DNA of 64,000 bases from Pandoraea apista (GCF_001465595.2 NZ_CP013481.2:4774001-4838000), one strand, 5' to 3'. Counted from the first letter of the stretch, positions 54,524-64,000 are shown. Notes: a model not told the origin generated them from the letters alone. Translations and numbers: made by a program.

Positions 54524-55540
54524 ATGAAAGCCATCGTATTGCGAGAACACGGCGACAACGACCGTCTGAAACTGGAAACCGACTTCCCCGATCCCGTCGC
54601 GGGCGAAGGCGAAGTGGTGCTGCGCGTACGTGCCTCGTCGCTGAACTATCACGATGTATTCACCCGTCGCGGCATGCCCGGCATCAAGCTCCCCTTCCCC
54701 GTCATCATCGGGCTCGACGTCGCGGGTGAAATCGCCAGCGTCGGCCCCGGGGTGCAAGGCTGGTCGGTCGGCGATCGCGTGCTGGTCGATCCGATCAATC
54801 GTGTGACAGGCGGCCTCGTGGGCGAGACGACCCACGGCGGTCTGGCCGAACTCTGCCGTGTGCCCGAGCATCAACTCGTTCGCCTGCCCGACGGGGTATC
54901 GTTCGACGATGCCGCCGCGCTGCCAGTCGCCTACGGCACAGCGCTGCGCATGATGCACCGCATCGGTCAGGTCAAAGCCGGCGAGCGCGTGCTGATTCTC
55001 GGCGCGAGCGGCGGTGTCGGCGTGTGCGCCGTACAACTCGCGAAACTCGCCGGCGCGGAAGTCATCGCCTGTGCCGGGTCGCGCGAGAAAGGGGAACGCC
55101 TGCGCGCGTTGGGCGCCGACGACATCATCTATTACACCGAGGAAGACTTCGTTGAAGTGGTGCGCGCGCGATACGGCAAGGCGGCGCGCCGCCGCGGCGC
55201 GGCGGTCAACGGCGGTGTCGACGTGGTCGTGAACTTCACCGGCGGCGACACGTGGACGCGCTCGCTGCGCACCTTGCGTCAAGGCGGCCGCATCCTGACG
55301 TGCGGCGCCACGGCCGGCTTCGATCCGAAAGAAGACCTGCGCTTCATCTGGACATTCGAGTTGCAGGTTCGCGGCTCGAACGGCTGGGAACGCGAAGACC
55401 TTCACGAACTGCTCGACCTGGTGGCCGGCGGCAAGCTGCGCGTGCTGGTCGACAAGAAGTGGCCGCTGGAAGAAGGCGCTCAGGCACTCGCATCGCTGGA
55501 GAATCGCCAGATCGTCGGCAAGGTACTGGTGGGCGCATGA
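54524..55540 (+). CDS. zinc-type alcohol dehydrogenase/quinone oxidoreductase family
   Basis: 338 residues of the MDR superfamily. GroES-like N-terminal half (SSLNYHDVFTRRGMPG, PVIIGLDVAGEI) and Rossmann half with VLILGASGGVGVCAVQLAKLAGA (NADP motif). The structural-zinc Cys cluster is absent, as in quinone reductases and enoyl/crotonyl-CoA-like reductases. It probably reduces an unsaturated ketone or thioester in the pathway. The start MKAIVLREHG is the family start. 153 bases separate it from the peptidase gene; the next gene overlaps by ATGA. Confidence 0.85.
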   Translation: MKAIVLREHGDNDRLKLETDFPDPVAGEGEVVLRVRASSLNYHDVFTRRGMPGIKLPFPVIIGLDVAGEIASVGPGVQGWSVGDRVLVDPINRVTGGLVGETTHGGLAELCRVPEHQLVRLPDGVSFDDAAALPVAYGTALRMMHRIGQVKAGERVLILGASGGVGVCAVQLAKLAGAEVIACAGSREKGERLRALGADDIIYYTEEDFVEVVRARYGKAARRRGAAVNGGVDVVVNFTGGDTWTRSLRTLRQGGRILTCGATAGFDPKEDLRFIWTFELQVRGSNGWEREDLHELLDLVAGGKLRVLVDKKWPLEEGAQALASLENRQIVGKVLVGA

Positions 55541-55968
55541 GTACGACCACATCCCCCCTGTCCGTCGAGCAGGTGCAGAGGGCCTTCGACAATTCGACCT
55601 TCATCGCATGGCTCGGCATGCGTGTGACGTCGCTCGATCACAACGCCCAGACGATTGACGTTCACATTCCGTTTCAGACTGCGTTCGAGCGCGGCGCAGG
55701 CACGCGTCAGTGGCACGGCGGCCCGCTTGCGGCCGTAATCGACACGGTCGGCGACTTCGCCGTGGGCATGCTCGTCGGACGCGGTTTGCCAACGGTCAAC
55801 TTCCGTGTCGACTACCTGCGCCCTGCCATCGACACCGATCTGCGCGCGGTGGCGCGCGTGCGCCGTCTCGGCAAGAGCATCGGTGTCGCCGACGTGGACC
55901 TGTTCAACGCTCAGGGCGCGCTGATCGCCATCGGTCGCGCGAGCTACGCCACGATGCCACCGGCCTGA
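55537..55968 (+). CDS. PaaI-family hotdog thioesterase
   Basis: 143 residues, single hotdog fold. WHGGPLAAVIDTVGDFAVGML holds the HGG and Asp typical of PaaI-like acyl-CoA thioesterases; TVNFRVDYLRPA is the central strand. It would release CoA from an acyl intermediate, fitting an acyl-CoA ligase later in the cluster. Coupled to the dehydrogenase gene by ATGA. Confidence 0.85.
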   Translation: MSTTTSPLSVEQVQRAFDNSTFIAWLGMRVTSLDHNAQTIDVHIPFQTAFERGAGTRQWHGGPLAAVIDTVGDFAVGMLVGRGLPTVNFRVDYLRPAIDTDLRAVARVRRLGKSIGVADVDLFNAQGALIAIGRASYATMPPA

Positions 55969-56055
55969 ACCGCATGCACGTAGCAACGATCACCGATCCG
56001 AGTCTTGAAGGCGCCAACGGGCACCCCCGGGCGCCGTGTTTTTCCGGAGTTCATC

Positions 56056-57705
56056 ATGCGTAATCCCCGGGGCCTTTCCCGACGCCAGTTCCTGTATCGC
56101 AGCGCCAGCGGCGCGCTAGCCGCCACCTCGGCCACGCTTGCGGGCACCGCCGGCTGGCTGATCTCCCCCTCACAGGCGCTAGCGGCAGACACGGCGCCGC
56201 GTCGCGGCGGCACGCTCGTGGCCAGTTGGGGAGGACTGGAACCGCAGGCGCTCTTCGTGCCGGGCGGCGGCGGTTCAAGCCCGTTCATGACATCGACCAA
56301 GATTCTCGAACGGCTGCTCAAGATCGACGAGAAGCTCGCGTTCCAACCGGTGCTTGCCACCGACGTTCGGGCATCGAGCGACTTCAGAACGTACACCGTG
56401 GTGCTGCGTCAGAACGTGCTATGGCACGACGGCAAGCCTTTCACGGCCGACGACGTGGTCTACAACGTGCAGGAGCACTGGAAGCCGATTGCCGCAGGCG
56501 TCGCCCTCAAGTCGCTCAAGCGCGTGAGCGCCACCGATGCGCACACCGTCAAGCTGGAGTTCTCGACGCCCGTACCGGAGTTCTTCTTCAAGTCGATTCT
56601 GGCCGGGCAGTATCAGGTGGTGGTGCCGAAACATCTTTACGCCGGCAAGGACATCATCACGAACCCCGTGAACAATGCGCCCGTCGGCACCGGGCCGTGG
56701 AAATACGGCCAATGGGTGCGCGGCAGCCATGTCGCGTACGCGCGCAACGAGCAATACTGGAATGCCGCGCAACCGTACCCCGACAAGCTCATCATTCGCT
56801 GGTGGAGCGATCCGGCGTCGCGCTCGGCAGCGCTCGAGACTGGTGAGCTGGGCGTGGCATTCTCCAACCCGGTGCCGGGGCGCGACATCGATCGTCTCGT
56901 GAAGACAGGCAAGGTCGTAGTCGACACGAAGGGCTACGAGAACGCCGCGTGGACGGTGACGGTCGAGTTCAATCAGCGACGCGAGCATGTCAGGCGGCGC
57001 GAAGTGCGTCAGGCGATTTTGCACGCCATCGACCGCAAGTTCATCATCGACACGATCTACTTCGGTCGCGGCAAACCAGCCGTCTCACCGGTTTTCCGCA
57101 GCAATCCGCTGTTCTTCACCGACGACGTGCCGAAGTACCCGTTCGATCCTGCAAAGGCGAATGCACTGCTCGACGCCGCCGGTCTGCCGCGCAAGAACGG
57201 CTCGCGCTTCTCGATCAATCTGGTGGCCGCCGCGTGGTTCGAAGAGAACGCCAAACTCGGCCAGTATCTGAAGCAGGCCCTCCAGGATATCGGCATTACC
57301 GTGAAGCTCGACTCGCTTGACCGTGCCACGTCGCTCAAGCGCATTTACAGCGATTACGACTACGACATCGCCGTGTCGAACTTCACCGCACCGCTCGAAC
57401 TGGTGCCGGTGGTCACGCAATTTTTCACGACCGACGGCATCGTCAAGGGCGCCGCCTTCCGCAACGCGACCGGGTATTCGAATCCGGCGATGGACGCGCT
57501 CGTGGACCGCCTGACTGTCGAGACCGACAGCGCGAAGCGGCAGAAGCTCGCACACGACTTCGCACGACTCGCCGCCACGGACGTGCCGCTCGTGCCCCTC
57601 GTCGAGATGGAATCGTTCACGCTCGCGCGCACCAACGTGCGGCGTGCGACGACCAGCGCGAACGTGCAAGGCGACGCCCTGGCCGACGTCTGGCTGGCCT
57701 CGTGA
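56056..57705 (+). CDS. ABC transporter substrate-binding protein, dipeptide/oligopeptide type
   Basis: 549 residues of SBP family 5. A twin-arginine signal (LSRRQFLYRSASG) and a cut near QALAAD (residue 40) precede the mature domain. RRGGTLVASWGG, VVLRQNVLWHDGKPFTADDVVYN and GTGPWKYGQWVRGSHVAYARN are the family signatures. It binds peptides or peptide-like compounds in the periplasm. GGAG lies 7 bases before the ATG. First gene of the transport part of the cluster. Confidence 0.9.
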   Translation: MRNPRGLSRRQFLYRSASGALAATSATLAGTAGWLISPSQALAADTAPRRGGTLVASWGGLEPQALFVPGGGGSSPFMTSTKILERLLKIDEKLAFQPVLATDVRASSDFRTYTVVLRQNVLWHDGKPFTADDVVYNVQEHWKPIAAGVALKSLKRVSATDAHTVKLEFSTPVPEFFFKSILAGQYQVVVPKHLYAGKDIITNPVNNAPVGTGPWKYGQWVRGSHVAYARNEQYWNAAQPYPDKLIIRWWSDPASRSAALETGELGVAFSNPVPGRDIDRLVKTGKVVVDTKGYENAAWTVTVEFNQRREHVRRREVRQAILHAIDRKFIIDTIYFGRGKPAVSPVFRSNPLFFTDDVPKYPFDPAKANALLDAAGLPRKNGSRFSINLVAAAWFEENAKLGQYLKQALQDIGITVKLDSLDRATSLKRIYSDYDYDIAVSNFTAPLELVPVVTQFFTTDGIVKGAAFRNATGYSNPAMDALVDRLTVETDSAKRQKLAHDFARLAATDVPLVPLVEMESFTLARTNVRRATTSANVQGDALADVWLAS

Positions 57706-57718
57706 GGAGACGGCTGCC

Positions 57719-58708
57719 ATGGTGACGCGTCTCTTGTTGCGTCGTGTCTTGCAGGCAGTTCCGCTGCTGCTCGGCGTAATCGTCATGAACTTCTGCCTGA
57801 TCCAGTCGGTGCCGGGCACGCTGCTCGACGTGATGACCGCCGAGCAACAGGTCACGGACCCCGCGCTGATCGAACGCCTGCGCGTGACCTATGGCATGGA
57901 TAAGCCACTGTGGCAACAATTGCTTCATTACATCGACGCCGTGGCGCACCTCGACCTCGGCTACTCGTATCGGCACAACCTGCCGGTATTCGACGTCATC
58001 ACGGCGCACCTTCCCGCCACCCTGGTGTTGATGCTGGCGAGCCTCGCCATTGCGGTGATCGTTGGCGTGACGGCCGGTGTCGTCGCCGCCGTCAATGTGA
58101 ACACGTGGCGCGACACGCTCGTATCGGTGCTCGCCGTGGTGTGCTTCGCAGCCCCGAGCTTCTGGCTGGGAATCATGCTCATCATCCTGTTCTCGGTGAA
58201 GCTCGGCTGGTTCCCGGTGGGCGGCATGACAACCATCGGCATGGACTACGGCACGGGTATTGCCGGGGCATGGCATGCCTCGCTCGACGTGTTGCATCAC
58301 CTGGCGCTGCCCGCGTTGACGCTCGGTCTGTTCTATGCCGCGACGTACGCCCGTGTGATGCGCGCGTCGATGCTTGAAGTTTCCCGTCAGGATCATGTGC
58401 GCACCGCGCTGGCGAAAGGTCTCACGCGCCGCGCCGTGATTACCCGGCACATGGTGCGCAACGCGATGCTGCCGGTCGTCACCTTGCTGGGCTTGCAACT
58501 GGGCACCGTGCTGGGCGGCAGCATTGTCGTGGAAGCCGTGTTCAGTTGGCCCGGCATCGGCGGGGTGCTTTTCGACAGCGTGATGAGCCGCAACTATCCG
58601 GTCGTACTGGGGCTGCTGGTACTCAGTTCCGCGCTGGTGATTGTCGCGAACATCCTCGTGGATCTCGTCTATACACGGCTCGATCCCCGCATTCGCACCC
58701 ATGCCTGA
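57719..58708 (+). CDS. ABC transporter permease, DppB type
   Basis: 329 residues, six membrane segments. The opening LLLRRVLQAVPLLLGVIVMNF and the long periplasmic loop with YGMDKPLWQQLLHYIDAVAHLDLGYSY are typical of DppB/OppB. The coupling region is DHVRTALAKGLTRRAVITRHMVRNAMLPVV. GAGGAGA lies 8 bases before the ATG, 13 bases after the binding-protein stop. Confidence 0.9.
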   Translation: MVTRLLLRRVLQAVPLLLGVIVMNFCLIQSVPGTLLDVMTAEQQVTDPALIERLRVTYGMDKPLWQQLLHYIDAVAHLDLGYSYRHNLPVFDVITAHLPATLVLMLASLAIAVIVGVTAGVVAAVNVNTWRDTLVSVLAVVCFAAPSFWLGIMLIILFSVKLGWFPVGGMTTIGMDYGTGIAGAWHASLDVLHHLALPALTLGLFYAATYARVMRASMLEVSRQDHVRTALAKGLTRRAVITRHMVRNAMLPVVTLLGLQLGTVLGGSIVVEAVFSWPGIGGVLFDSVMSRNYPVVLGLLVLSSALVIVANILVDLVYTRLDPRIRTHA

Positions 58709-58750
58709 TGCGTTTTCGTAGTGCTTTACCGTAAAGAACCGGTCTGCTCC

Positions 58751-59707
58751 ATGACGTCTTCCGCCGAACCCACTCTCGACACGCTTGCCACGGGCGACCT
58801 GTCCGATTCGCTTGCACCATCTCACTCGTCGCACCCGTTCCCGTCGTCTCCTTCGTCACCTTCGTCCGGGCGACGGACTCGCGCCTGGCAACAGTTCGCC
58901 CGCCACGGCGGCGCGCTCGCCGGTGCGGCGCTGCTCGCCATCGTCGTTATCGTCGCGCTGTGCGCCGGGTGGTGGTATCCGGGTGACCCGCTGCGCATCG
59001 TCGCTGCGCCCGAAATCTGGCCGTTCGAGCAGTGGCAACACCCGCTCGGCACCGACGCGCTGGGTCGTGACATCGCCGCCATGCTCGCCCACGGGGCGCG
59101 CGCGACACTCGCCATTGGCGTGGTCGCGAGCGTGGCCGCCACGGTCATCGGGGTATCCGTCGGCGCCATCGCCGCGTGGTGGGGTGGCTGGATCGACGAA
59201 GTCCTCATGCGCCTGACCGAGTTGTTCCAGATTGTGCCGAACGTTGTGTTCGTGCTGACGGTGGTCGCCATTCTCGGCCCGCGCATCGAGAACACGATCG
59301 TTGCCGTGGCGCTGGTGTCGTGGCCCGCCATCGCCCGTCTCACGCGCGCCGAATGCCTGTCGTTCAAATCGCGCGAGTTCGTACAGGCGTGCCGCACCGT
59401 CGGACTTTCGCCGTGGCGTATCGCCCTGCGCGAAGTGTTGCCCAACGCACTGCCCCCCGTATTGGTGATGGGCACGCTGGTGGTCGCGGGCGCGATTCTC
59501 TACGAGTCGGTCGTGTCGTTTCTCGGCTTGGGCGATCCGAACATCGCGAGTTGGGGTCGGCAGATCGGCGAGGGGCGCACGCTCATCCGCTCGTCCTGGT
59601 ATCTGTGTGCCGAGCCGGGCCTCGCGATCATGCTCGCCGTGCTGGCGCTCAATCTCGTGGGCGACGGCCTGAACGATGCCCTCAACCCTGCGCTTCGAAA
59701 GCGCTGA
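58751..59707 (+). CDS. ABC transporter permease, DppC type
   Basis: 318 residues. An unusual Ser/Pro-rich cytoplasmic N-terminus (about 1-45) precedes six membrane segments. HPLGTDALGRDIAAMLAHGARATLAIG and REFVQACRTVGLSPWRIALREVLPNALPPV are DppC/OppC signatures. A GTG at 58721 would add ten residues. It pairs with the DppB-type protein as the import channel. The ribosome site is weak. Confidence 0.88.
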   Translation: MTSSAEPTLDTLATGDLSDSLAPSHSSHPFPSSPSSPSSGRRTRAWQQFARHGGALAGAALLAIVVIVALCAGWWYPGDPLRIVAAPEIWPFEQWQHPLGTDALGRDIAAMLAHGARATLAIGVVASVAATVIGVSVGAIAAWWGGWIDEVLMRLTELFQIVPNVVFVLTVVAILGPRIENTIVAVALVSWPAIARLTRAECLSFKSREFVQACRTVGLSPWRIALREVLPNALPPVLVMGTLVVAGAILYESVVSFLGLGDPNIASWGRQIGEGRTLIRSSWYLCAEPGLAIMLAVLALNLVGDGLNDALNPALRKR

Positions 59708-59750
59708 GTCCGCCCGCCTCCTCTGGTCACTTACTGCTATTCCGATTCTC

Positions 59751-61313
59751 ATGACACACCGCTGGCATAACCTCGGCGATCTGATCGACCGAACCCTCAG
59801 CCTCGACTCGACAGCCATCATCGACCTTCGAGACGACCGACGACCGCGTCATCACACGCACGCCGAGATCGACAGGCTGGCGGGTGGCGTCGCTACCGCG
59901 TTGCGCGCACGCGGTCTGACGAAAGGCGCACATGTGGCGATCGCATCGCTCAATCGTGCCGAGTACCTGATCGCCTATTTCGGCATCATGCGCGCCGGCT
60001 ATGTCGCCGTGCCGATCAACATCAAGCAATCGCGTGAGATTCTCGATTACGTCATCGATGACGCCGGAATCTCGCTCGCCTTTGTCGACGGTGCGCGTCG
60101 CGACGCGTTCGCCTCACGCGTGCCGGTCATCGACTTCGACGACGAAGGCCCCGATGGTTTCGCCGCACAGATTCAACCCGCCGGCTTCGACTCGGTGCAC
60201 CCCGCGCACGACGACGTTGCGCAGATGCTCTACACATCCGGCTCGACCGGCAAGCCGAAGGGCGTGCCGCTCACACATGCGGGTCAACTCTGGGCACTGG
60301 GGGCAACCTATGTGCGCCCGGAAGGCGCGGCGTCCGAGCGCTATCTGCTCGCGCAGCCGTTGTTTCATATGAATGGCCTGTTCATGGCGAAGCGCGCCTT
60401 TGCCGCCAATGGCACGCTTGTCATCCTGCCGTCGTTCGACGTGACGTCGTATGTCGATGCGCTGGAGCGCTATCGGATCACGGTGCTGACCGCCGTGCCG
60501 ACGATGTTCGCGCGTCTCGTTAAAGACCCGCAGACGCTTGCCGGACGCGACGTGTCTGCGCTCAAGCGCGTAATGCTCGGCTCGGCGCCCATGAGCGCCG
60601 CCTTGCTCTCGCGGATTCAGGCAGCCTTCCCGCACACCCACATACATCACGGTTACGGCACGACCGAAGCCGGGCCAAGCATCTTCGGTCAGCACCCCGA
60701 CGGCATTCCGTTGCCGCCGCTCGCACTCGGCTACCCGCTCTCGTCCAACGCCGTGAAGCTCGTCGACGGCCCCGATGCGAATCAGGGCGTGCTGTGCATG
60801 CGTAACCCGGCAGTCATGCGCGGGTATCACCGCCTGCCGGAGAAATCGGCGCAGGTACTCGACGACGGCTGGTACTACAGCGGCGACGTGATGCGCCGCG
60901 ACACCAACGGCTTCTTTTACTTTGTCGGGCGCGCCGACGACATGTTTGTCTGCGCCGGCGAGAACATCTATCCCGTGGAAGTCGAAAAGCTGCTCGAAGC
61001 GCATCCGGAAGTGCGGCAGGCCAGTGTCGTGCCGTTGCCCGACGAGGAACGCGCCGCGGTGCCGGTCGCCTTTGTGGTTCGCCAGCCCGGCAGCTCACTG
61101 AGTGTGGAGGCCCTCAAACGGCACGCGCTTGCGAACGGCCCTGCCTATCAGCATCCGCGCCGTGTCGCCTTCGTCGCCGAACTGCCCTGGGCAGGCACCA
61201 ACAAGGTCGATCGCCACGCCCTGCTGCAACAGGCGCGTGCGCTCGAAGCGTCTCGTGGATGGAGCGACGATCACGCCAGCAACCTCACACTTTCGGGAGC
61301 CCTTGCATCATGA
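59751..61313 (+). CDS. acyl-CoA synthetase/AMP-dependent ligase
   Basis: 520 residues of the ANL superfamily. The P-loop is MLYTSGSTGKPKGVPLTH, motif A4/A5 is HHGYGTTEAGPS, A7 WYYSGDVMRRDTNGFFYFVGRADD and A8 AGENIYPVEVE; the C-terminal catalytic Lys is in WAGTNKVDRHAL. It activates a carboxylic acid as acyl-AMP and then acyl-CoA. It falls in the aromatic/medium-chain acid branch by look; substrate unknown. Its stop overlaps the SDR start by ATGA. Confidence 0.88.
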   Translation: MTHRWHNLGDLIDRTLSLDSTAIIDLRDDRRPRHHTHAEIDRLAGGVATALRARGLTKGAHVAIASLNRAEYLIAYFGIMRAGYVAVPINIKQSREILDYVIDDAGISLAFVDGARRDAFASRVPVIDFDDEGPDGFAAQIQPAGFDSVHPAHDDVAQMLYTSGSTGKPKGVPLTHAGQLWALGATYVRPEGAASERYLLAQPLFHMNGLFMAKRAFAANGTLVILPSFDVTSYVDALERYRITVLTAVPTMFARLVKDPQTLAGRDVSALKRVMLGSAPMSAALLSRIQAAFPHTHIHHGYGTTEAGPSIFGQHPDGIPLPPLALGYPLSSNAVKLVDGPDANQGVLCMRNPAVMRGYHRLPEKSAQVLDDGWYYSGDVMRRDTNGFFYFVGRADDMFVCAGENIYPVEVEKLLEAHPEVRQASVVPLPDEERAAVPVAFVVRQPGSSLSVEALKRHALANGPAYQHPRRVAFVAELPWAGTNKVDRHALLQQARALEASRGWSDDHASNLTLSGALAS

Positions 61314-62098
61314 GTCTTCTGCCTGATTCCGCCGATCCGATCCGTCTCGACGGCAAGGTCGCGCTCGTGACCGGCGCAAGCCGCGGCATCGGACGCGCCA
61401 TCGCCACCGCACTGGCCGCGCGCGGCGCCACCGTTGCCGTGCACTACAACGCAGCGGCGGGGGAGGCAGACGCGCTCGTCGCGCGACTGCGTGCCGAAGG
61501 CGTCCGTGCATTTGCCGTGCAGGCCGATCTGTCGTCTCCCGACGGAGCAAACGCACTGGTGGAGCGCTTCGTAGGCGCACTCGCGGCCCACGATCTGCCG
61601 CCGCAGTTCGATATCCTCGTGAACAACGCCGGGGTGGGTCTGCGCTCGCGCCTCGACGCCGTGACGCCCGCAGACTTCGACCGCGTGCTGCAAGTCAACC
61701 TGAAGTCGCCCTTCTTTCTGATCCAGCATGCGTTGCGACACCTTCGCGATGGCGGACGCATCGTCAACATCTCATCGATAGGCACGCGTGCGGCGTATCC
61801 GGAAATGAGTGTCTACGCGCCGGCGAAAGCCGGTCTGGAAGCGCTCACACTGTTGCTCGCCGCCGATCTCGGCGTGCGAGGCATTACCGTCAACGCGGTG
61901 CTGCCGGGAGCCACCGCGACGGATCTGAACAAGCGCGCGAGCGACCCGGTGGCACGCGAGGCCATTGCGCAAACCGTCGCATTGGGCCGCGTCGGCGAGC
62001 CGCGCGACATTGCCGACATCGTGGCTTTCCTCGCCAGCGACGCAGGCCGCTGGATCACCGGTCAATCCCTCGACGCGAGCGGCGGCCAGCGCCTTTGA
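61310..62098 (+). CDS. SDR-family oxidoreductase (3-oxoacyl reductase type)
   Basis: 262 residues, classical short-chain dehydrogenase. NADP motif TGASRGIG (21-28), NNAG (105-108), catalytic Ser156, Tyr169 and Lys173 (VYAPAKAG), and the C-terminal GQSLDASGGQRL. FabG-like, so it probably acts on a 3-hydroxy or 3-oxo acyl intermediate made after the ligase. The start overlaps the ligase stop. Confidence 0.9.
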   Translation: MSLLPDSADPIRLDGKVALVTGASRGIGRAIATALAARGATVAVHYNAAAGEADALVARLRAEGVRAFAVQADLSSPDGANALVERFVGALAAHDLPPQFDILVNNAGVGLRSRLDAVTPADFDRVLQVNLKSPFFLIQHALRHLRDGGRIVNISSIGTRAAYPEMSVYAPAKAGLEALTLLLAADLGVRGITVNAVLPGATATDLNKRASDPVAREAIAQTVALGRVGEPRDIADIVAFLASDAGRWITGQSLDASGGQRL

Positions 62099-62144
62099 GC
62101 GCCACGCCGCCTCGCCACTGCCGCGAACCTTACGCCCAGCCACC

Positions 62145-63809
62145 ATGACCACTCTGCTCGACGTCGAACACCTCACCCTCGACCTTCCCCCCAATGCTGA
62201 TCGTCCGCATGCCCTGCGCGACGTCTCGTTCTCGCTCGCGCGCGGCGAAATCCTGTGTATGGTCGGGGAAAGCGGTTCGGGGAAGTCGATGACCGCCAGT
62301 GCCCTGCTCGGCCTGCTGCCTCCCGGCGTGCATGCCAGCGCCGGGCGCATTGCATGGGAAGGCGAGGGCAATCTGCTGGCGCTGCCCGAGGCCGAGCGCC
62401 GCCGCTGGCGCGGTGCGCGCATCGGCATGATTTTTCAGGAGCCGATGACCGCGCTCAATCCGCTTCGCACCATCGGCGATCAGATCGCAGAGGTGTATCG
62501 CACCCACACTCGTCTGTCGGGGAGCGCCATTCGCGCCCGCATGCTGGCGTGGCTCGACGCCGTGCACATCCCGTCGCCCATCGAGACCGCAAGGCGCTAT
62601 CCGCATGAACTCTCCGGCGGCCAACGTCAGCGCGCCATGATCGCAATGGCCCTCGCACTGGAACCCGAACTGCTGATTGCCGACGAGCCGACCACCGCGC
62701 TCGACGTCACCACGCAGGCGCAGATTCTCACGCTCATTCGCGAGCTTCAGCAACGCAAAGGCACGGGCGTACTCTTCATCACGCACGACTTCGGTGTGGT
62801 GGCAGAGATCGCGGATCGTGTTGCGGTCATGCGGCACGGCGAGATTGTCGAGCAAGGTCCGGCGCACACGCTTCTCACGCGGCCGTCGCACGAGTACACG
62901 CGCGCGCTGATTGCGGCGGTGCCCGCGTTGCCGTCGTCGACGGGGCCAGTGAGCCCGATATCGACGAAACGCGACGATGGCACGCCGCCCGTGCTGCGCG
63001 TCGAGCAAGTACACAAGACGTATGCGAAGCATCGTTGGCTCGGCAAGACGCGACAGACAGAGGCTGCGGCGCTGCGCAATGTCAGTCTCGATGTCGGCAA
63101 CGGCAAGACGCTGGGGATCGTGGGGGAAAGCGGTTCGGGCAAATCGACGCTGGCGCGCTCGATCCTTCGACTGATGACGCCGGATGGCGGCCGTATCCTC
63201 TATCGGGACACCGATCTGGCGTCGCGTTCGCTGAACGCGCACGCGCGCCGCACCGCGCTCGATATTCAGATGGTGTTTCAAGACCCGTTCAGCTCGCTCA
63301 ACCCGCGCCGCCGGGTCGGCGACATCGTCACGCAGGGACCGATTGCGCGCGGCGAACCGCCGCGTCAGGCGCATGACCACGCCCTCGAACTGTTCGAACT
63401 CGTTGGCCTGAGCGCCGACGCCCTCGAGCGTTTTCCGCACGAATTCTCCGGCGGCCAGCGCCAGCGCATCGGCCTGGCGCGCGCGTTGGCGATGCGGCCG
63501 AAAGTGCTGGTGGCGGATGAGCCCGTCTCTGCACTCGACGTCTCGGTTCAGGCGCAGGTGCTGCGACTGCTCGCTCGTCTGAAATCGGAGTTGGGGCTGT
63601 CGATGATCTTCATCACGCACGATCTGCGCATCGCGGCGCAATTGTGCGACTCGCTGGCCGTGATGAAGTCGGGCAGCGTGGTCGAGTACGGCGACACCGC
63701 CGCGATCTTCCGTGCACCGTCGCACCCCTATACGCGCGCCTTGCTCGATGCCATTCCGGGTCGCAGCCGGGACGAGCATGCACACGGGCGCGCACGCTCT
63801 GCCGCATAG
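62145..63809 (+). CDS. fused dipeptide-type ABC transporter ATPase (DppD-DppF)
   Basis: 554 residues containing two full ATPase domains. First (about 1-255): GESGSGKSM, signature [12 protein letters not shown], Walker [13 protein letters not shown]. Second (about 285-545): [38 protein letters not shown]. Each ends with the [16 protein letters not shown] motif of the oligopeptide class. The first Walker A has GKSM instead of GKST/GKSS, seen in other such fusions. It completes the importer, although the ligase and SDR genes separate it from the permeases, linking import and metabolism in one unit. Confidence 0.9.
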   Translation: MTTLLDVEHLTLDLPPNADRPHALRDVSFSLARGEILCMVGESGSGKSMTASALLGLLPPGVHASAGRIAWEGEGNLLALPEAERRRWRGARIGMIFQEPMTALNPLRTIGDQIAEVYRTHTRLSGSAIRARMLAWLDAVHIPSPIETARRYPHELSGGQRQRAMIAMALALEPELLIADEPTTALDVTTQAQILTLIRELQQRKGTGVLFITHDFGVVAEIADRVAVMRHGEIVEQGPAHTLLTRPSHEYTRALIAAVPALPSSTGPVSPISTKRDDGTPPVLRVEQVHKTYAKHRWLGKTRQTEAAALRNVSLDVGNGKTLGIVGESGSGKSTLARSILRLMTPDGGRILYRDTDLASRSLNAHARRTALDIQMVFQDPFSSLNPRRRVGDIVTQGPIARGEPPRQAHDHALELFELVGLSADALERFPHEFSGGQRQRIGLARALAMRPKVLVADEPVSALDVSVQAQVLRLLARLKSELGLSMIFITHDLRIAAQLCDSLAVMKSGSVVEYGDTAAIFRAPSHPYTRALLDAIPGRSRDEHAHGRARSAA

Positions 63810-63836
63810 CGCGCCCCGACCGGGCGTGAGGCTCGG

Positions 63837-64000
63837 TTACCTGCGCAGATCGGCGATGGAAAAATATGGCAGCCAGGTACCCGATGCCGACAGGCTGGCG
63901 AAGACGTGCTCCTTTGTCTGCCGGAGAAAGGTCTCGATGTGCTGCCGCGCCAGCGCTTCGGCACTGGCCGCATCGCCCCTCACAAAAGCCGAAATGATGG
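63837..64000 (-). CDS. GntR-family (FCD) regulator, C-terminal end
   Basis: The minus-strand frame enters from the right edge and ends at TAA 63837-63839. The 54 visible codons (AFVRGDAASAEALARQHIETFL and on to SIADLRR) fit the last helices of an FCD effector domain, where GDAxxAExxxRxH is typical. The 5' part with the DNA-binding domain is outside. It is tail-to-tail with the catabolic cluster and may be its regulator. Confidence 0.6.
   Translation of the reverse strand, partial: IISAFVRGDAASAEALARQHIETFLRQTKEHVFASLSASGTWLPYFSIADLRR

Noticed and set aside
1..64000. CRISPR, tRNA, rRNA, transposase, integrase or prophage genes
   Set aside because: Looked for repeats with spacers, cloverleaf sequences and typical mobile-element proteins; none seen. 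Composition is even across the window, so no clear island.

Overview
The window is about 63% G+C with densely packed genes, no rRNA, tRNA, CRISPR array or insertion sequence. The gene content (beta-ketoadipate pathway, leuA of the long form, HppD, lldPEFG, OmpW, many LysR/GntR regulators, several uptake systems) points to a beta-proteobacterium of the Burkholderiaceae. Pandoraea or a close relative is my best guess; the genus is not proven by the sequence.

Layout. 1-1615: end of the beta-ketoadipate CoA-transferase gene and pcaF. 1794-3764: leuA (minus strand) behind a Leu-rich leader peptide and a terminator that fit classical attenuation. 3835-8795: a tyrosine/phenylalanine module: Lrp-type regulator divergent from hppD, then an AroP-like permease and a tyrB-like aminotransferase. 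8812-14534: haloperoxidase-like hydrolase, YfcG/YghU-like GST, NAD-dependent formate dehydrogenase, a methyltransferase and a LysR regulator. 14552-17128: class A penicillin-binding protein. 17190-22838: L-lactate utilisation (lldR divergent from lldPEFG) with a perfect operator-like palindrome. 22863-27661: OmpW, DUF2946 protein, TonB-dependent receptor and cytochrome b561; OmpW has an FNR/Anr-like box, and a 15-bp motif recurs about 100 bp upstream of both OmpW and the DUF2946 gene.

28266-38771: aldo-keto reductase, DadA-like dehydrogenase, luciferase-like oxidoreductase divergent from an HxlR regulator, patatin/GntP-permease pair, an MFS carrier with an aspartoacylase-like hydrolase, and a serine hydrolase. 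39057-43939: AraC-type regulator, Dabb-domain protein and a complete NitT/TauT-type ABC importer with two different permeases. 43918-46545: methyltransferase, GcvA-like LysR protein and a small exported protein.

46619-52078: a minus-strand operon for a polar-amino-acid ABC importer, a ureohydrolase and a RidA protein, divergent from a LysR regulator, with a perfect 10-bp inverted repeat between them. 52266-63809: a long one-direction cluster (VOC protein, DUF2817/M14 peptidase, quinone-type dehydrogenase, thioesterase, complete dipeptide-type ABC importer, acyl-CoA ligase, SDR) headed by a palindrome and ended by the 3' part of a GntR/FCD regulator. It looks like a dedicated uptake-and-degradation pathway for an unidentified amide or peptide-like carboxylic compound and is the best candidate for an undescribed system. 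The leuA attenuator is the best-resolved regulatory element.
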